NCBI RefSeq assembly: GCF_042853465.1
Contig: NZ_AP031497.1
Coordinates: forward strand, 3,720,001 to 3,784,000
Source of the DNA: Simiduia litorea
Lineage (GTDB): Bacteria; Pseudomonadota; Gammaproteobacteria; Pseudomonadales; Cellvibrionaceae
DNA: 64,000 nt
Reading direction: 5' to 3'
The notes under the pieces were generated by a model. That model worked only from the letters and a program-made list of their open reading frames with translations, had not been told where the DNA came from and did no database searches. Positions within the stretch are counted from its first letter, which is position 1. Each line of letters starts with the position of its first letter. Shown piece by piece: positions 36,069 to 44,957 of this stretch. The translations under genes and the position numbers were made by a program.

Positions 36069-36689
36069 ATGACAGTCGCACAAACCCGAACCCACCTGTT
36101 AGATACTGCCCTCGATTTGATTTGGCAGAGCAATTACAACGCCGTTGGCGTCAATGAAATTTGCAAAAAAGCAGGTGTTACCAAAGGCAGCTTCTACCAC
36201 CACTTCGAGTCCAAAGCCGAGCTCTTTTGCGAGGCAACCGATTACTACTGGGAAAAAATACGCGGCGATTTGGATGGCTTACTGTCACCAGTGAACACAC
36301 CACTCGAGCAATTGCACATGTGGATAGATTATTTGTTCGAAAAGAAAATTGGCAACGACCCAGAGCACATGCCGGGCTGTCCATTCTTTACCGCCAGCCA
36401 ACAATCCGGCTGCGGCGAATCAAAAATTATGGCATCCATGCAATCCATGGTAAATCGCGCCGATAAATACAACTTAGCGCTCATTAACAATTTAAGAAAT
36501 GGCGGCTATTTAGATGACAACCTAGACACAGAACAGGTCTCTCGGTTGCTGCAACACTATATCCACGGCGCACTTAATCACGCGCGCCTGATTCAGGACC
36601 TCGCCAACATCCGGCGCGACCTGCCTTTAGGCGTGTATCGCATTATTGGTCTTAAAGCGGAGTTCTGGCCGGAGCATACCAGCCTTTAA
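36069..36689 (+). CDS. TetR-family repressor of the RND operon
   Basis: 206 residues. The N-terminal helix-turn-helix reads NAVGVNEICKKAGVTKGSFYHHFESKAELF (given in two parts: NAVGVNEICKKAGV and TKGSFYHHFESK), unmistakably TetR. The C-terminal ligand domain contains MPGCPFFTASQQSGCGE, a cysteine-containing segment seen in several regulators of reactive-compound efflux or reductases. It is divergent from the efflux operon, and two identical inverted operators flank the gap, one next to each gene. It probably represses both until a pump substrate binds. Confidence 0.93.
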   Translation: MTVAQTRTHLLDTALDLIWQSNYNAVGVNEICKKAGVTKGSFYHHFESKAELFCEATDYYWEKIRGDLDGLLSPVNTPLEQLHMWIDYLFEKKIGNDPEHMPGCPFFTASQQSGCGESKIMASMQSMVNRADKYNLALINNLRNGGYLDDNLDTEQVSRLLQHYIHGALNHARLIQDLANIRRDLPLGVYRIIGLKAEFWPEHTSL

Positions 36690-37155
36690 AACATCGACAC
36701 GGCAAATGCGACACTCATACAATCCATGGGCGTCTCCAGCTCCCCTTATGGAACGCCTGAATATCTCCCACTCCACTCAGGTGCACACCAAGGGCGACAA
36801 ACACATTCACACTAGCAGCGAGCGGTTAATTTTCTGCCTGTAAAACACTATCCCCAGCTCTAAACCAAAGACACTGTACTGCGAGTGGACTCATAAATTT
36901 CGTATCGCCCGATTCGTCACCTAACTTTGCCAAGTCATTCAGCTGTTGGTGATTTTCTAACTCCAGAATCCAAACTTGCTCAATATTCCAATGCGTTCAG
37001 GTACGATTACGACGGTGAAATTACCCAATACTGAAAATAACGGTGAAGTCGAAAAACAAAACACAGCTCGGTTTACTAGTTAGCTAATACACCTACCGAG
37101 CATGGGCAGGACGATGTTACGAGGGGATAAAAACCTGGCGAGAAACAACATTGGG
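36690..37155. other. Intergenic region between convergent genes, 466 bases
   Basis: It lies between the TetR gene (plus) and the HAD lipoprotein gene (minus). No ORF with a ribosome site, no clear terminator and no repeat were found. Confidence 0.5.
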
Positions 37156-37761
37156 TTAATCAAGGGTAGCGCCCTTTTGATCATTCTGTATCCACGTTTC
37201 CAAGTGCACGCGCTGTGCGGACCAAGAATTGAAACAATAAGCCCAAGCGCCAGACAAACACGCCCCCTCGCCTTGCCGCTGCAGTGCAAATACAGAGCTC
37301 GCCTCTAGCCCCACCTGTGCATAGGCCTCGAAATCGGTGGAAGAATCGCCAAAACCGGCAGCTATCACCCAGCCTTTATTTTGGTACTGATTCAATACCC
37401 GCGCCTTAAAAGCCGCATGATCAACACTGTCTTCAGCGCTTCCCGGCACATGAATACTGCCTTCCGGAAAGCCGTTTTCAGCTAACCAGCTAGGAATGCC
37501 TCCCTGTAGCAGCGCAACACGTGCACTCAAATAGATAATTTTATAACCGTGCTCGGAAAACAAATGCACTGTGCTGGCGGCATCTTGGCGCACAGAAAAT
37601 ATCGCTGACGGCTTCGGCGTCAGGGTGCCATCAATATCAAATACAACGGCCTTACTATTAGGCACAGGCGCTTGATAAATAGGAAAGGACGTCAATGTAC
37701 ATCCCGAACACAAGACACCGAACATGAGTAACACCGGATAATGTCTGTAGCGAATACTCAA
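37156..37761 (-). CDS. HAD-fold phosphatase-like lipoprotein
   Basis: 201 residues. The lipobox LCSGC places the lipidated cysteine at 21. VVFDIDGTLTPKPS holds the HAD nucleophile D42 and the second aspartate D44; KIIYLSARV supplies motif II and AAGFGDSSTDFEAYAQVG the acidic motif IV. It resembles the LNS2/lipin-type and acid-phosphatase HADs that act outside the cytoplasm. The substrate is unknown. A small ORF of a different family (DUF6500-like) lies upstream but is separated by about 155 bases. Confidence 0.85.
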   Translation of the reverse strand: MSIRYRHYPVLLMFGVLCSGCTLTSFPIYQAPVPNSKAVVFDIDGTLTPKPSAIFSVRQDAASTVHLFSEHGYKIIYLSARVALLQGGIPSWLAENGFPEGSIHVPGSAEDSVDHAAFKARVLNQYQNKGWVIAAGFGDSSTDFEAYAQVGLEASSVFALQRQGEGACLSGAWAYCFNSWSAQRVHLETWIQNDQKGATLD

Positions 37762-37916
37762 TGTTTAACTCCTTAAACCGTTTGACGCTTTCAGTGGATA
37801 AAACCTTTTGGGGTGTAAAGCCACTCTAGAATTAAAACGCTAGTAAAAATATTTTTATATTAGGCTAGAAAAAACCTAAGAAAACCTATTGAAGCAAAGG
37901 CTTCCTACAACTTTCA

Positions 37917-38135
37917 CTACAATCCGCCCTCTATCATCGCAAGAATTTTACGAGCCTTAACGAAATGATCTAACTTATGGGTTTTTATCCACCAGGTAGC
38001 AGCCTCCATGAGCAGCTCTGGATCATCATTTTTATTGGCAAAGAATGCATAAAAGGAAACGCCCACATCCTCACCTTTAACGGCGATTTTTTTGCTGCAA
38101 ACCTCCACTATCTTCGCTCTTAATGCTTGTCTCAT
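37917..38135 (-). CDS. DUF6500-like small protein
   Basis: 72 residues, soluble and helical: MRQALRAKIVEVCSKKIAVKG, then GVSFYAFFANKNDDPELLME and ATWWIKTHKLDHFVKARKI. The aromatic-rich middle and conserved spacing recall a small uncharacterised family (DUF6500) of marine gammaproteobacteria. Function unknown. It stands alone with its own short upstream region. Confidence 0.7.
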   Translation of the reverse strand: MRQALRAKIVEVCSKKIAVKGEDVGVSFYAFFANKNDDPELLMEAATWWIKTHKLDHFVKARKILAMIEGGL

Positions 38136-38246
38136 CGATCACTCATACCTTTGGTCACGTGGCTATACGAACAGCATACTAGCGTCGCTAAACATGCACT
38201 ATGCCAGCCCTATCTCACCTTGCCAACACAGAGTCGTTTGCTAAGT

Positions 38247-38645
38247 TTAAGGAGCGGGGTTTCTACTCGCCAACGTTTTGAGTCGAGTATTGTAAGCCGT
38301 TACATACACGGCATTGTATTCATAGTCGGAAATTCGCAAAGCTACATCGTTGGTAAACAAACCAAAACCGCAGAACAACCTAAGTATTTCAGCATGCTCC
38401 TTAAACGAATGCGTGATTTCATAATCAGGAACCGCTAAGTATTGGCCGTCAAACCGCAGGAAGTGTGCATGCCCATCTTTGAAGTCGGCTTCAGCATGAG
38501 CAAAACCTCTGGCCAAGGACGCAACCGGGTCTTCAGCGACGCTAACGAGTACTTGGCCTCTGTTAATTTCCGAGAAAATATAAAAAACAACAATAAAGAA
38601 CAGCGCTGCGCCCATGGTGATGAGGCTTTTGTAAATACTCGTCAT
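38247..38645 (-). CDS. Hypothetical membrane-anchored protein
   Basis: 132 residues. One N-terminal membrane helix (about 8-27: ITMGAALFFIVVFYIFS) is followed by a periplasmic domain with LARGFAHAEADFKDGHAHFLRFDGQ. I do not recognise it. It starts 28 bases after the subtilase stop on the same strand, so it may be the second gene of that transcript. Confidence 0.6.
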   Translation of the reverse strand: MTSIYKSLITMGAALFFIVVFYIFSEINRGQVLVSVAEDPVASLARGFAHAEADFKDGHAHFLRFDGQYLAVPDYEITHSFKEHAEILRLFCGFGLFTNDVALRISDYEYNAVYVTAYNTRLKTLASRNPAP

Positions 38646-38673
38646 TTATTTTTACCCGCCATACCTGCAAAGC

Positions 38674-40080
38674 TCACAAAATCATCCCAACCCCAAACAC
38701 CGCATCCCGCCCTGGTTCACCTAAATCGAGAACGTTCTTTTTTAACTGAGCTACGGCATCAGAAGTGGTTAAACCTTGCGCCATGGCGCAAGCCAAACGC
38801 GCGGTAACAATAGGCGTGGCCATGGAGGTTCCCGTTTCTCGACCATAGGCCAAAGGCTGTTGCTCAGATTGCGCACGAACGGTTAACACCGACACTCCCA
38901 GCGCCGCAAAATCCACCTGCTCACCCTGGTTAGCCCAGCGATATATATTGTGCTCGCTATCTACTGCCGTGACGCCGATCACTTGCGGGTAGGCCGCTGG
39001 ATAAAGTGCCGGGGCCGCCGGACCTTCATTACCAACAGCGGCAACCAAGGCGATTTGTTGCTGAGCCAATCGCGCTACGGCGAGCCCCAACAATTGATTG
39101 GGAGGCCCGGCGAGCGATAAATTAATGACCTGAACCTTTTCTGTTGCCAACCAATTTAACGCCTGCAATAAACTCTGGGTGGTGGCTCCTTGGGAATAAT
39201 CGGAGCGCGCATAAAACGCAGAGGCGGCAAATAAATCGGCGTTTACTAATGATGCATTCAAGCCCTCGCCGCTACCGATTAATAGACCGGCTACCGCTGT
39301 GCCATGCGCTGACGGTGCAGCTAATTGTGCAGGTAAAAATGATTCACTGACGATAGTGGCATTGGCAAACGCAGGGTGGTTTGTCTGTACCTGGGTGTCC
39401 ACCATGCCCACCCGCACCGGTGCAGCGCAAGTAACGGCATCTCTTTTATCGAACTCTGTTGTGGGCGTTGCGCTAACGCCAAGATCGCGCGCCGTAGCCT
39501 GTGTTTGGCTGGTAAAAATGTGATTGCGATCTAAGCTCGCCCGCCAAGACGCAGGTAAAAGTTTCTCTAAAGCGGCGCGGGAATCCAAGGCCTCACTAGC
39601 TTGGAAGCGCACCAACACCAACCCCAAACCCGGCATGGGTTCGCTGCTCAGAACGTCAACACCGGGCAATTGTGTTAACTCACGTTGCTGCTCGACCGGC
39701 ATCCACACTAACCACTCCCGCGCCACCGCGCGCCAGCCGTCCTCCACAATAACTTCCACATGGGCGAGCTGCCCGGCCGGATTGATAATGGGCAAGGCGT
39801 TGGGCAATTGCGCGAGAGGGTTAGTTAAGGCTCGGGCGATGGGATCGAGCGCGGCGTCACGTGCCAAGGCCTCGGCCTTTCTGGCTTCTTTTTGTGCTGC
39901 CAGTGCGGCTTCATCTAGGCGATTACCAATGTCATTAGCCACATCACTAGCGCTGCGCCCGAGCTGATCAATTTGTCCGGTGACAACTTGAGTTGCCGGC
40001 AGTTGGCCATAACTCGTGACTGGCAGCACACAAGCGTAGATGAGCAAGCCGGCGATGAGCACCGTGCGTTTTATCGTCAT
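38674..40080 (-). CDS. S8 subtilisin-like protease, secreted
   Basis: 468 residues. A signal peptide (LIAGLLIYACVLPVTSYG) is followed by an alanine-rich helical segment (about 40-85) and a propeptide-like domain. The catalytic triad is D228 in VGMVDTQVQTNHPAF, H259 in AHGTAVAGLL and S419 in GTSMATPIV, with the oxyanion asparagine in AAVGNEGPAAP. Everything needed for activity is present. It is divergent from the ECF sigma operon, an arrangement known from pseudomonads and relatives. A long palindrome (40149-40172) lies between. Confidence 0.93.
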   Translation of the reverse strand: MTIKRTVLIAGLLIYACVLPVTSYGQLPATQVVTGQIDQLGRSASDVANDIGNRLDEAALAAQKEARKAEALARDAALDPIARALTNPLAQLPNALPIINPAGQLAHVEVIVEDGWRAVAREWLVWMPVEQQRELTQLPGVDVLSSEPMPGLGLVLVRFQASEALDSRAALEKLLPASWRASLDRNHIFTSQTQATARDLGVSATPTTEFDKRDAVTCAAPVRVGMVDTQVQTNHPAFANATIVSESFLPAQLAAPSAHGTAVAGLLIGSGEGLNASLVNADLFAASAFYARSDYSQGATTQSLLQALNWLATEKVQVINLSLAGPPNQLLGLAVARLAQQQIALVAAVGNEGPAAPALYPAAYPQVIGVTAVDSEHNIYRWANQGEQVDFAALGVSVLTVRAQSEQQPLAYGRETGTSMATPIVTARLACAMAQGLTTSDAVAQLKKNVLDLGEPGRDAVFGVGMIL

Positions 40081-40148
40081 GGTCGTTATCCTTAGGCCGC
40101 CTATCGATAATCGACAGATCTAGGCCGCAATCATTAATAAGCCTACCT

Positions 40149-40172
40149 GTTCTAGACGCGTTGAACTAGAAC
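40149..40172. promoter_or_regulatory. Palindrome GTTCTAG-N10-CTAGAAC in the protease/sigma gap
   Basis: Perfect 7-bp arms with a 10-base spacer (half-sites on adjacent helical turns). It lies upstream of the subtilase and ECF sigma genes. Candidate operator. Confidence 0.5.
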
Positions 40173-40235
40173 CATTAAGGCGTACAAGGGGCTCAAAGCC
40201 AAGCCCTCAGTAAGATAACGACCCCGCTCGAAAAA

Positions 40236-40256
40236 TATTCCCTATTTTCGGGAATA
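40236..40256. promoter_or_regulatory. Second palindrome TATTCCC-N7-GGGAATA
   Basis: Perfect 7-bp arms 48 bases before the ECF sigma ATG; it could be an operator or a leader hairpin. Confidence 0.4.
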
Positions 40257-40304
40257 AAAGCCAAGCCCGCACGTTAACAGGTTGTAACAAGGGGAAACTA
40301 ACCA

Positions 40305-40796
40305 ATGCACAACGAATTAACTGAACTACTGCCGGCCTTAAGACGCTTTGCCTTCTCCCTTACAGGCCAGATGGCGGATGCCGACGACCTGCTGCAAAAC
40401 ACGGTGGAGAAGTTATTAGCAAAACCTGCACCTAGCGACGTGCCCTTGGCAAAGTGGGCTTTTCGGGTTTGCCGCAACCAGTGGATCGACGACTACCGAG
40501 CTCAAAAGACCCGCCAAACAGCGGCGCAATCACCCGAACTTACCGAGGGCCAAATTATTGATGGCGAACACGCTATGGAACAGAAAATGACACTCGACCG
40601 CGTCAACCGTGCCATGCAGACACTGCCCGATGAACAGCGCTCCATCATCGCCTTAGTTTGCCTGCAGGGTTTAGCCTACAAAGATGTGGCAGAAATTTTA
40701 TGCATTCCCATGGGCACGGTCATGAGCCGGCTCGCCCGCGCCAGAGCGGCGCTGGCCAACACCTTAGATAACCCCGCCGAGAGGATTACAGCATGA
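40305..40796 (+). CDS. ECF RNA polymerase sigma factor
   Basis: 163 residues with a sigma-2 region (TELLPALRRFAFSLTGQMADADDLLQNTVEKLL, recognisable as the ADDLLQNT -10 helix) and a sigma-4 region (LPDEQRSIIALVCLQGLAYKDVAEIL, MGTVMSRLARARAAL). No sigma-3 domain, so an extracytoplasmic function sigma factor. Its stop overlaps the anti-sigma gene start (ATGA), so both are co-translated. The likely targets include the operon itself and possibly the divergent subtilase. Confidence 0.95.
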   Translation: MHNELTELLPALRRFAFSLTGQMADADDLLQNTVEKLLAKPAPSDVPLAKWAFRVCRNQWIDDYRAQKTRQTAAQSPELTEGQIIDGEHAMEQKMTLDRVNRAMQTLPDEQRSIIALVCLQGLAYKDVAEILCIPMGTVMSRLARARAALANTLDNPAERITA

Positions 40797-41563
40797 ATAT
40801 TAACGACGAAAAACTATCGGCCTTTTTAGACGCAGAGCTACCGGAGGCGGAGATGAGCGCCATACGCGAGCGCATCGCCGACGACGAAAGCCTCGCCAAC
40901 CGTTTAGCCGAACTGGCAGCGGTGGACAGCCAGCTGCAAGCTTGCTATCAACGCATTGACGAGCAACCTATGCCGACGGCCATCACCGACATGATTGCAG
41001 CGAGCGCCAAACAACAGAGCGAGCAAGAAAAACCAGCGCCAAAAACCAGCGCCAAAATTTTTCATTTTCCCCAGTTTGCCCCGCAACATCTGGCCATGGC
41101 GGCTAGTGTTGCGCTCGCCATCGGTATTGCCATGAACCACTGGCTAACCCCAGGGCTAAGCGCCGATACAAACTGGCAGGAACTAGCACAAGCGCTGGAC
41201 ACTTTACCCAGTGGCGAAACCCTGCAACTTAACACCGGGGGCGAGCTAACAACAAAAGTGTCGTTTACCAATAGCGACGGCCAATGGTGCCGCCAGTATC
41301 AAGCCAGCAGCCAAACTGACGTGACTCAAGGTATCGCCTGCCGCAATCATCAAAGCTGGCAATCAGTAGCCGTTCTGACTCTTGCTAACACTGAAACAAC
41401 TAACGGCCAGCAATACCAAACCGCGAGCAACGATAAAGCCATTGTGGAACTCGTAGATAAAATGGCCGTGGGCAATTTTTTAAACCGCAGCCAAGAAGCT
41501 AAGGCAATTGCCGAAGGCTGGATAAACAACAATCAAACTCAGCATCAAACAACCGAAAAGTGA
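40793..41563 (+). CDS. Membrane-anchored anti-sigma factor
   Basis: 256 residues. An acidic N-terminal anti-sigma domain (LSAFLDAELPEAEMSAIRERI) is followed by one membrane helix (about 98-116) and a periplasmic domain of about 140 residues containing GQWCRQY and GIACRNHQSW. There is no zinc-binding HxxxCxxC motif, so it is not a ZAS anti-sigma; the layout is more like RseA or the DUF3379/transmembrane regulators next to RpoE-like ECFs. It probably holds the sigma factor at the membrane until a periplasmic signal triggers release. Confidence 0.87.
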   Translation: MNINDEKLSAFLDAELPEAEMSAIRERIADDESLANRLAELAAVDSQLQACYQRIDEQPMPTAITDMIAASAKQQSEQEKPAPKTSAKIFHFPQFAPQHLAMAASVALAIGIAMNHWLTPGLSADTNWQELAQALDTLPSGETLQLNTGGELTTKVSFTNSDGQWCRQYQASSQTDVTQGIACRNHQSWQSVAVLTLANTETTNGQQYQTASNDKAIVELVDKMAVGNFLNRSQEAKAIAEGWINNNQTQHQTTEK

Positions 41564-41573
41564 GGATAACGCC

Positions 41574-42083
41574 ATGAAAATGTTAATGAGCACCGGATTG
41601 ATATTACTCTCCCTTCTGGGTTGTGCTAGCAACAGCGGCTACAAACCTGCTGCCGGCAGTGGCTACGGTTACACGGAAACAGAGATTAGCGAAAACCGTT
41701 ATCGCATCGACTATAAAGACAAAAGCCGCCGCGCCAGCCAAGCAAAAAATTACGCTTTGTTGCGCGCCGCCGAGCTAACCTTGGCGCAAGGCTACGATTG
41801 GTTTGTCGTGGTAGATCGCGAAACGCAGATAGAAAAATCTGACGACAATATAAGCACTGATATGACAACTGGTTACACCGTAACCAAGAGTTGCGGCTTA
41901 CTCAGCTGTACCACGCAAACTCACCCAACCACGCAATACGGCGTAGGCATGAGTAGCGGTACCGGTAAAGACTTCGCCATCGCCAGCCTAGAAATACGCT
42001 TAGGCAAGGGTGTTAAACCCGCAACCGGTGATACCTACGACGCACGAGAAATTAGCGAGAGCATAGGAAAATCAGCAAGATAA
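41574..42083 (+). CDS. CC0125/CC1285-type lipoprotein
   Basis: 169 residues. Lipobox LLGC with the lipidated cysteine at 17. The conserved core YTETEISENRYRIDYKDKSRRASQAKNYALLRAAELTL (recognisable in its two halves) and YDWFVVVDRETQ is that of the CC0125/CC1285 family. It is the third gene of the ECF operon, 10 bases after the anti-sigma gene, which makes it a candidate envelope sensor or effector. An unpaired cysteine pair (SCGLLSCTT) is noteworthy. Confidence 0.85.
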   Translation: MKMLMSTGLILLSLLGCASNSGYKPAAGSGYGYTETEISENRYRIDYKDKSRRASQAKNYALLRAAELTLAQGYDWFVVVDRETQIEKSDDNISTDMTTGYTVTKSCGLLSCTTQTHPTTQYGVGMSSGTGKDFAIASLEIRLGKGVKPATGDTYDAREISESIGKSAR

Positions 42084-42136
42084 AGCCGCAATCACACATA
42101 CAATGAAAAGCCCTATTGGGCCATAATCTAAACCAA

Positions 42137-42168
42137 CACCTAATAGGCGAGCCTTCGCTTATTAGGTG
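42137..42168 (+). terminator. Hairpin after the ECF operon
   Basis: CACCTAATAGGCGA and TCGCTTATTAGGTG pair over 14 positions (one G-U) around a GCCT loop, 54 bases after the lipoprotein stop. No T-tract follows; a terminator or 3' stabiliser. Confidence 0.55.
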
Positions 42169-42291
42169 AAGTCCTACCTAGGCTGCGATAAGAATAAGTC
42201 GCGCGATAAAAATGTGTTAAACATAGACAGGGCAGATGCGGCATAATATGGAAGAGCGCATTTAGTCTCTTCTTGAAAATCCTGGAGTTTT

Positions 42292-43056
42292 ATGGATCTT
42301 TTAAACCTGACCGGTCGATCACTCACAAAAGCCTCAAATACACTATTACTCCTCGCCTGCCTAAGCCCCTTGAACGCTTACGCCAATCAATGCCCCACCC
42401 CTCTAAAATCTTTACCCATGCAGAACTTTCCCTGCGCCGACCAATGGTTAACTGAACTGTTTCAAGAGGTGAGCTGTCCAATTACGTTTTTACCTATTAA
42501 AGCCAACATGTCGCGTCGCATGCGATTATTGTTAGATGGTCAAGTACAAGTACTACTAGGACTTTCGCGCACACCCGAGCGCGAAAAACAATTTCAATTC
42601 AGTGAACCCATTGCAACCCATAGGTTGATACTCTACGGCAACAAAGGTTCGACCGTGAGCAAAAACATTAAGCAGTGGTGTGACACCACCATGCGCAGTG
42701 CCAAACTGATTTTGCCCCCGCGCGGCCACTTTGGCCCAAAGGTGGACGCTCTCGTAAACGGCGACCAATGTGCCGGCCAACTGATTTATGCACCGCTAGG
42801 CGCTCAGCAGGCAAGTAAAATGTTAATAGCGGGCCGCGGCGACTTAATTATTGCCTCGGAAAATTGGCTCGCAAGCCAAACACAAGAACTTCAAAACGCG
42901 ATCGAGAAAATTGACATACTGGTATGGGAAGAAAATACCGAATTGGCTTTTAACGGGCTCGATCAGAGTTTTATCGAACGAGTTAACCACGTCATCGAAA
43001 CGAAACTAGAGACTGGGTCGACACTGTGCGGTCTATCACCTAGAAAAAAGCGATAA
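42292..43056 (+). CDS. Periplasmic solute-binding protein (family 3 type)
   Basis: 254 residues with a long signal (LLLLACLSPLNAYA, cleaved near 31). The mature part shows the family-3 substrate-binding pattern: MSRRMRLLLDGQVQVLLGLSRTPEREKQFQFSEPI, best seen in RTPEREKQFQFSEP, and a second lobe with GRGDLIIASENWL. No permease or ATPase gene is adjacent, so it may be a stand-alone sensor or signalling protein rather than a transporter component. TGGAG precedes the ATG by 4 bases. Confidence 0.83.
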   Translation: MDLLNLTGRSLTKASNTLLLLACLSPLNAYANQCPTPLKSLPMQNFPCADQWLTELFQEVSCPITFLPIKANMSRRMRLLLDGQVQVLLGLSRTPEREKQFQFSEPIATHRLILYGNKGSTVSKNIKQWCDTTMRSAKLILPPRGHFGPKVDALVNGDQCAGQLIYAPLGAQQASKMLIAGRGDLIIASENWLASQTQELQNAIEKIDILVWEENTELAFNGLDQSFIERVNHVIETKLETGSTLCGLSPRKKR

Positions 43057-43173
43057 AGGCTGGGGCCAACTAAAAACGCTAGAGCGGACCATTCGCCTCA
43101 GGACAAATTGCTAAGCGGATGGCAATCCCCAGCTAACGACTCATCTTTCAGCACCTTAAGATTAATGAATATT

Positions 43174-43205
43174 AAAAAAACACCGGCCTAAGCAGGTGTT
43201 TTTTT
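43174..43205. terminator. Rho-independent terminator, bidirectional
   Basis: Seven A, CACC, 10-base loop, GGTG, seven T, between the solute-binding gene (plus) and the TonB-receptor remnant (minus). Confidence 0.88.
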
Positions 43206-43224
43206 AACTAACGTCTAAACAATT

Positions 43225-44919
43225 TTAGAAGAAGTTGTACTTACCTTGCAGCACGACGGTGCGACCATCGTAGTGTGTAGAACGCGGCTGAAACTCTACA
43301 TCTTGATACTCTTCATACAAGGTTTTCTTCAGATTGTAACCTTTCAAAGACTCGCCGAAGTTTTTTGTAATGTTGTAAAAGGCGGACATATCAACACGAC
43401 CCGCTGCTTTAACATTCTTATTACCTTCGCCATTGAACGTACCCACGCTTTCCAATTCGTAATCACTGCGGCAATTAGTGGACAAGCCAATACCGAATTG
43501 ACCTTGCTCGTCGTAACCAATCACGTTGTACGTATCGTCAGAGATACCCGAAATTTGCGCATTCAGCGGTGCATCCTCAGACGTTTTCGAGTAATTGATG
43601 ATACCGCCGAAGCCGTTCCAAGGGTAAGGCAAGCAGTTCAGGTTCTGTTGAATTGAAAGTTCATAACCTTGCACTTTGATTCTCGAATCGATGTTCTGCA
43701 CTTGGCTAATATTCACTTCGTTGCCAGCGGCAATGTAGTTAGGATCAATCGCATCAAAACTATCGGCACCGCCGGTAATACAGCTATCGCCAACCATAGA
43801 CAAGCTGCCCATGTTCAAGCCGTACCCGGCCAACAGGTCTTGATCACAGGAACCGACCAAGGTGAAAAAATTGTCGATGTCTTTTCTGAACAGCGCAAAC
43901 GTAACGGCGCTACCTTCGCGGTTATACCACTCTAAAGAGATATCGTAGGCTTGCGCAGTAAAGGGATCGACATCCGCACCTGGCAACACCACTATCGCCT
44001 CACCTGTGCGGGTAGTCACTGACGTGGATGGCGTTGCGGCGCGGACCTTGGGGCGAGACATCATTTCGCTGTAGGCAACCCGCAGGCGCACATCTTCGGT
44101 AACATCCATCGCCAAGTTCAAGCTCGGCAAAAAGTAATCGTAAGAATTTTTAACGTGACGATCTTCTGGGTTGTTAATATCCGTAGCACCGAAGGCATAG
44201 AAAGGTGCACTGGCATCCTGCTCAGAATTCACGTAGCGAACGCCCACATTACCTTGCACCGGTAGGTTGGCAACATTGAAATCTAAATCAGCCATCAAAT
44301 AAGCGGCACTGGTATTGAGATCAACGTCGTACACCAAACCAGCACTTTGCTGACCACCGCGAGCAATTAAGCCGCTCGAGGGCACAACAACTGGTATTTC
44401 ACCTCTCACTGGGTCTGGATTTACGGTACCTAAGGTAGCCACAGCGGCACTGTTAATAGCATCCACATCGAGGGCATACCAACCTGATCCGGCACCTGCA
44501 CCGGCACCGGCACCGGCAAAACCATTGATGGTGACACCGAAAAAATCACCTTGTGACGCATACGCCGGATCGATACGTGCGGAGTTAACCAAAATACCAT
44601 TTAAATCGATGCCGGTAGGCGAGTGGCGCAAACGGTCGGAGCTTTGGCTATCTTCAGAGTAACGGTAGCCAAATTGCACATTAGGTAGTACGGGCAACTC
44701 TAACTCGCGCTTGAAATTCACTTCGAAAGCGTTCGAATCAACTTCCAAGGTTTCGTAAGTACCGGTTACCAAGGTACGAACGTTGCCACTACCTTGCCTT
44801 ACTTCGCCCGAGCCACTTACCGAGTCAAACACTTGCCAAGTGCCCGCTTCTAAATCGAGGTTGTCGTAATCAACCAAGGTATACACGTAATCGTCGATGC
44901 TGCCCTCACCCGTGTACAC
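43225..44919 (-). pseudogene. N-terminally truncated TonB-dependent receptor
   Basis: 564 codons encode only the second half of a TonB receptor barrel: GYRYSEDSQSSDRLRHS, LPVQGNVGVRYVNSEQDAS, DYFLPSLNLAMDV and the terminal aromatic GKYNFF. There is no signal peptide, no TonB box and no plug domain; complete relatives have about 900-1000 residues. The frame opens at a GTG (44919), seven codons after an in-frame TAA, with a GAGG ribosome-like site 11 bases away. The only sequence upstream is the complete barrel gene at 44958-45929, so the missing part has been deleted, not displaced. The remaining half has no frameshift. Confidence 0.82.
44491..44514. repeat. Hexanucleotide repeat (GGCACC type, 4 units)
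   Basis: GGCACC-TGCACC-GGCACC-GGCACC, followed by a partial unit; it codes for a Gly-Ala run (GAGAGAGAG) in the receptor remnant. Slipped-strand variation is possible but unproven. Confidence 0.75.
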
Positions 44920-44957
44920 CGACTTTTTTACCTCGTTGTTTTATTGGGCGATTACAT

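Noticed and set aside
43225..44919. Intact TonB-dependent receptor
   Set aside because: No signal peptide, plug or TonB box, and length about 60 percent of relatives.
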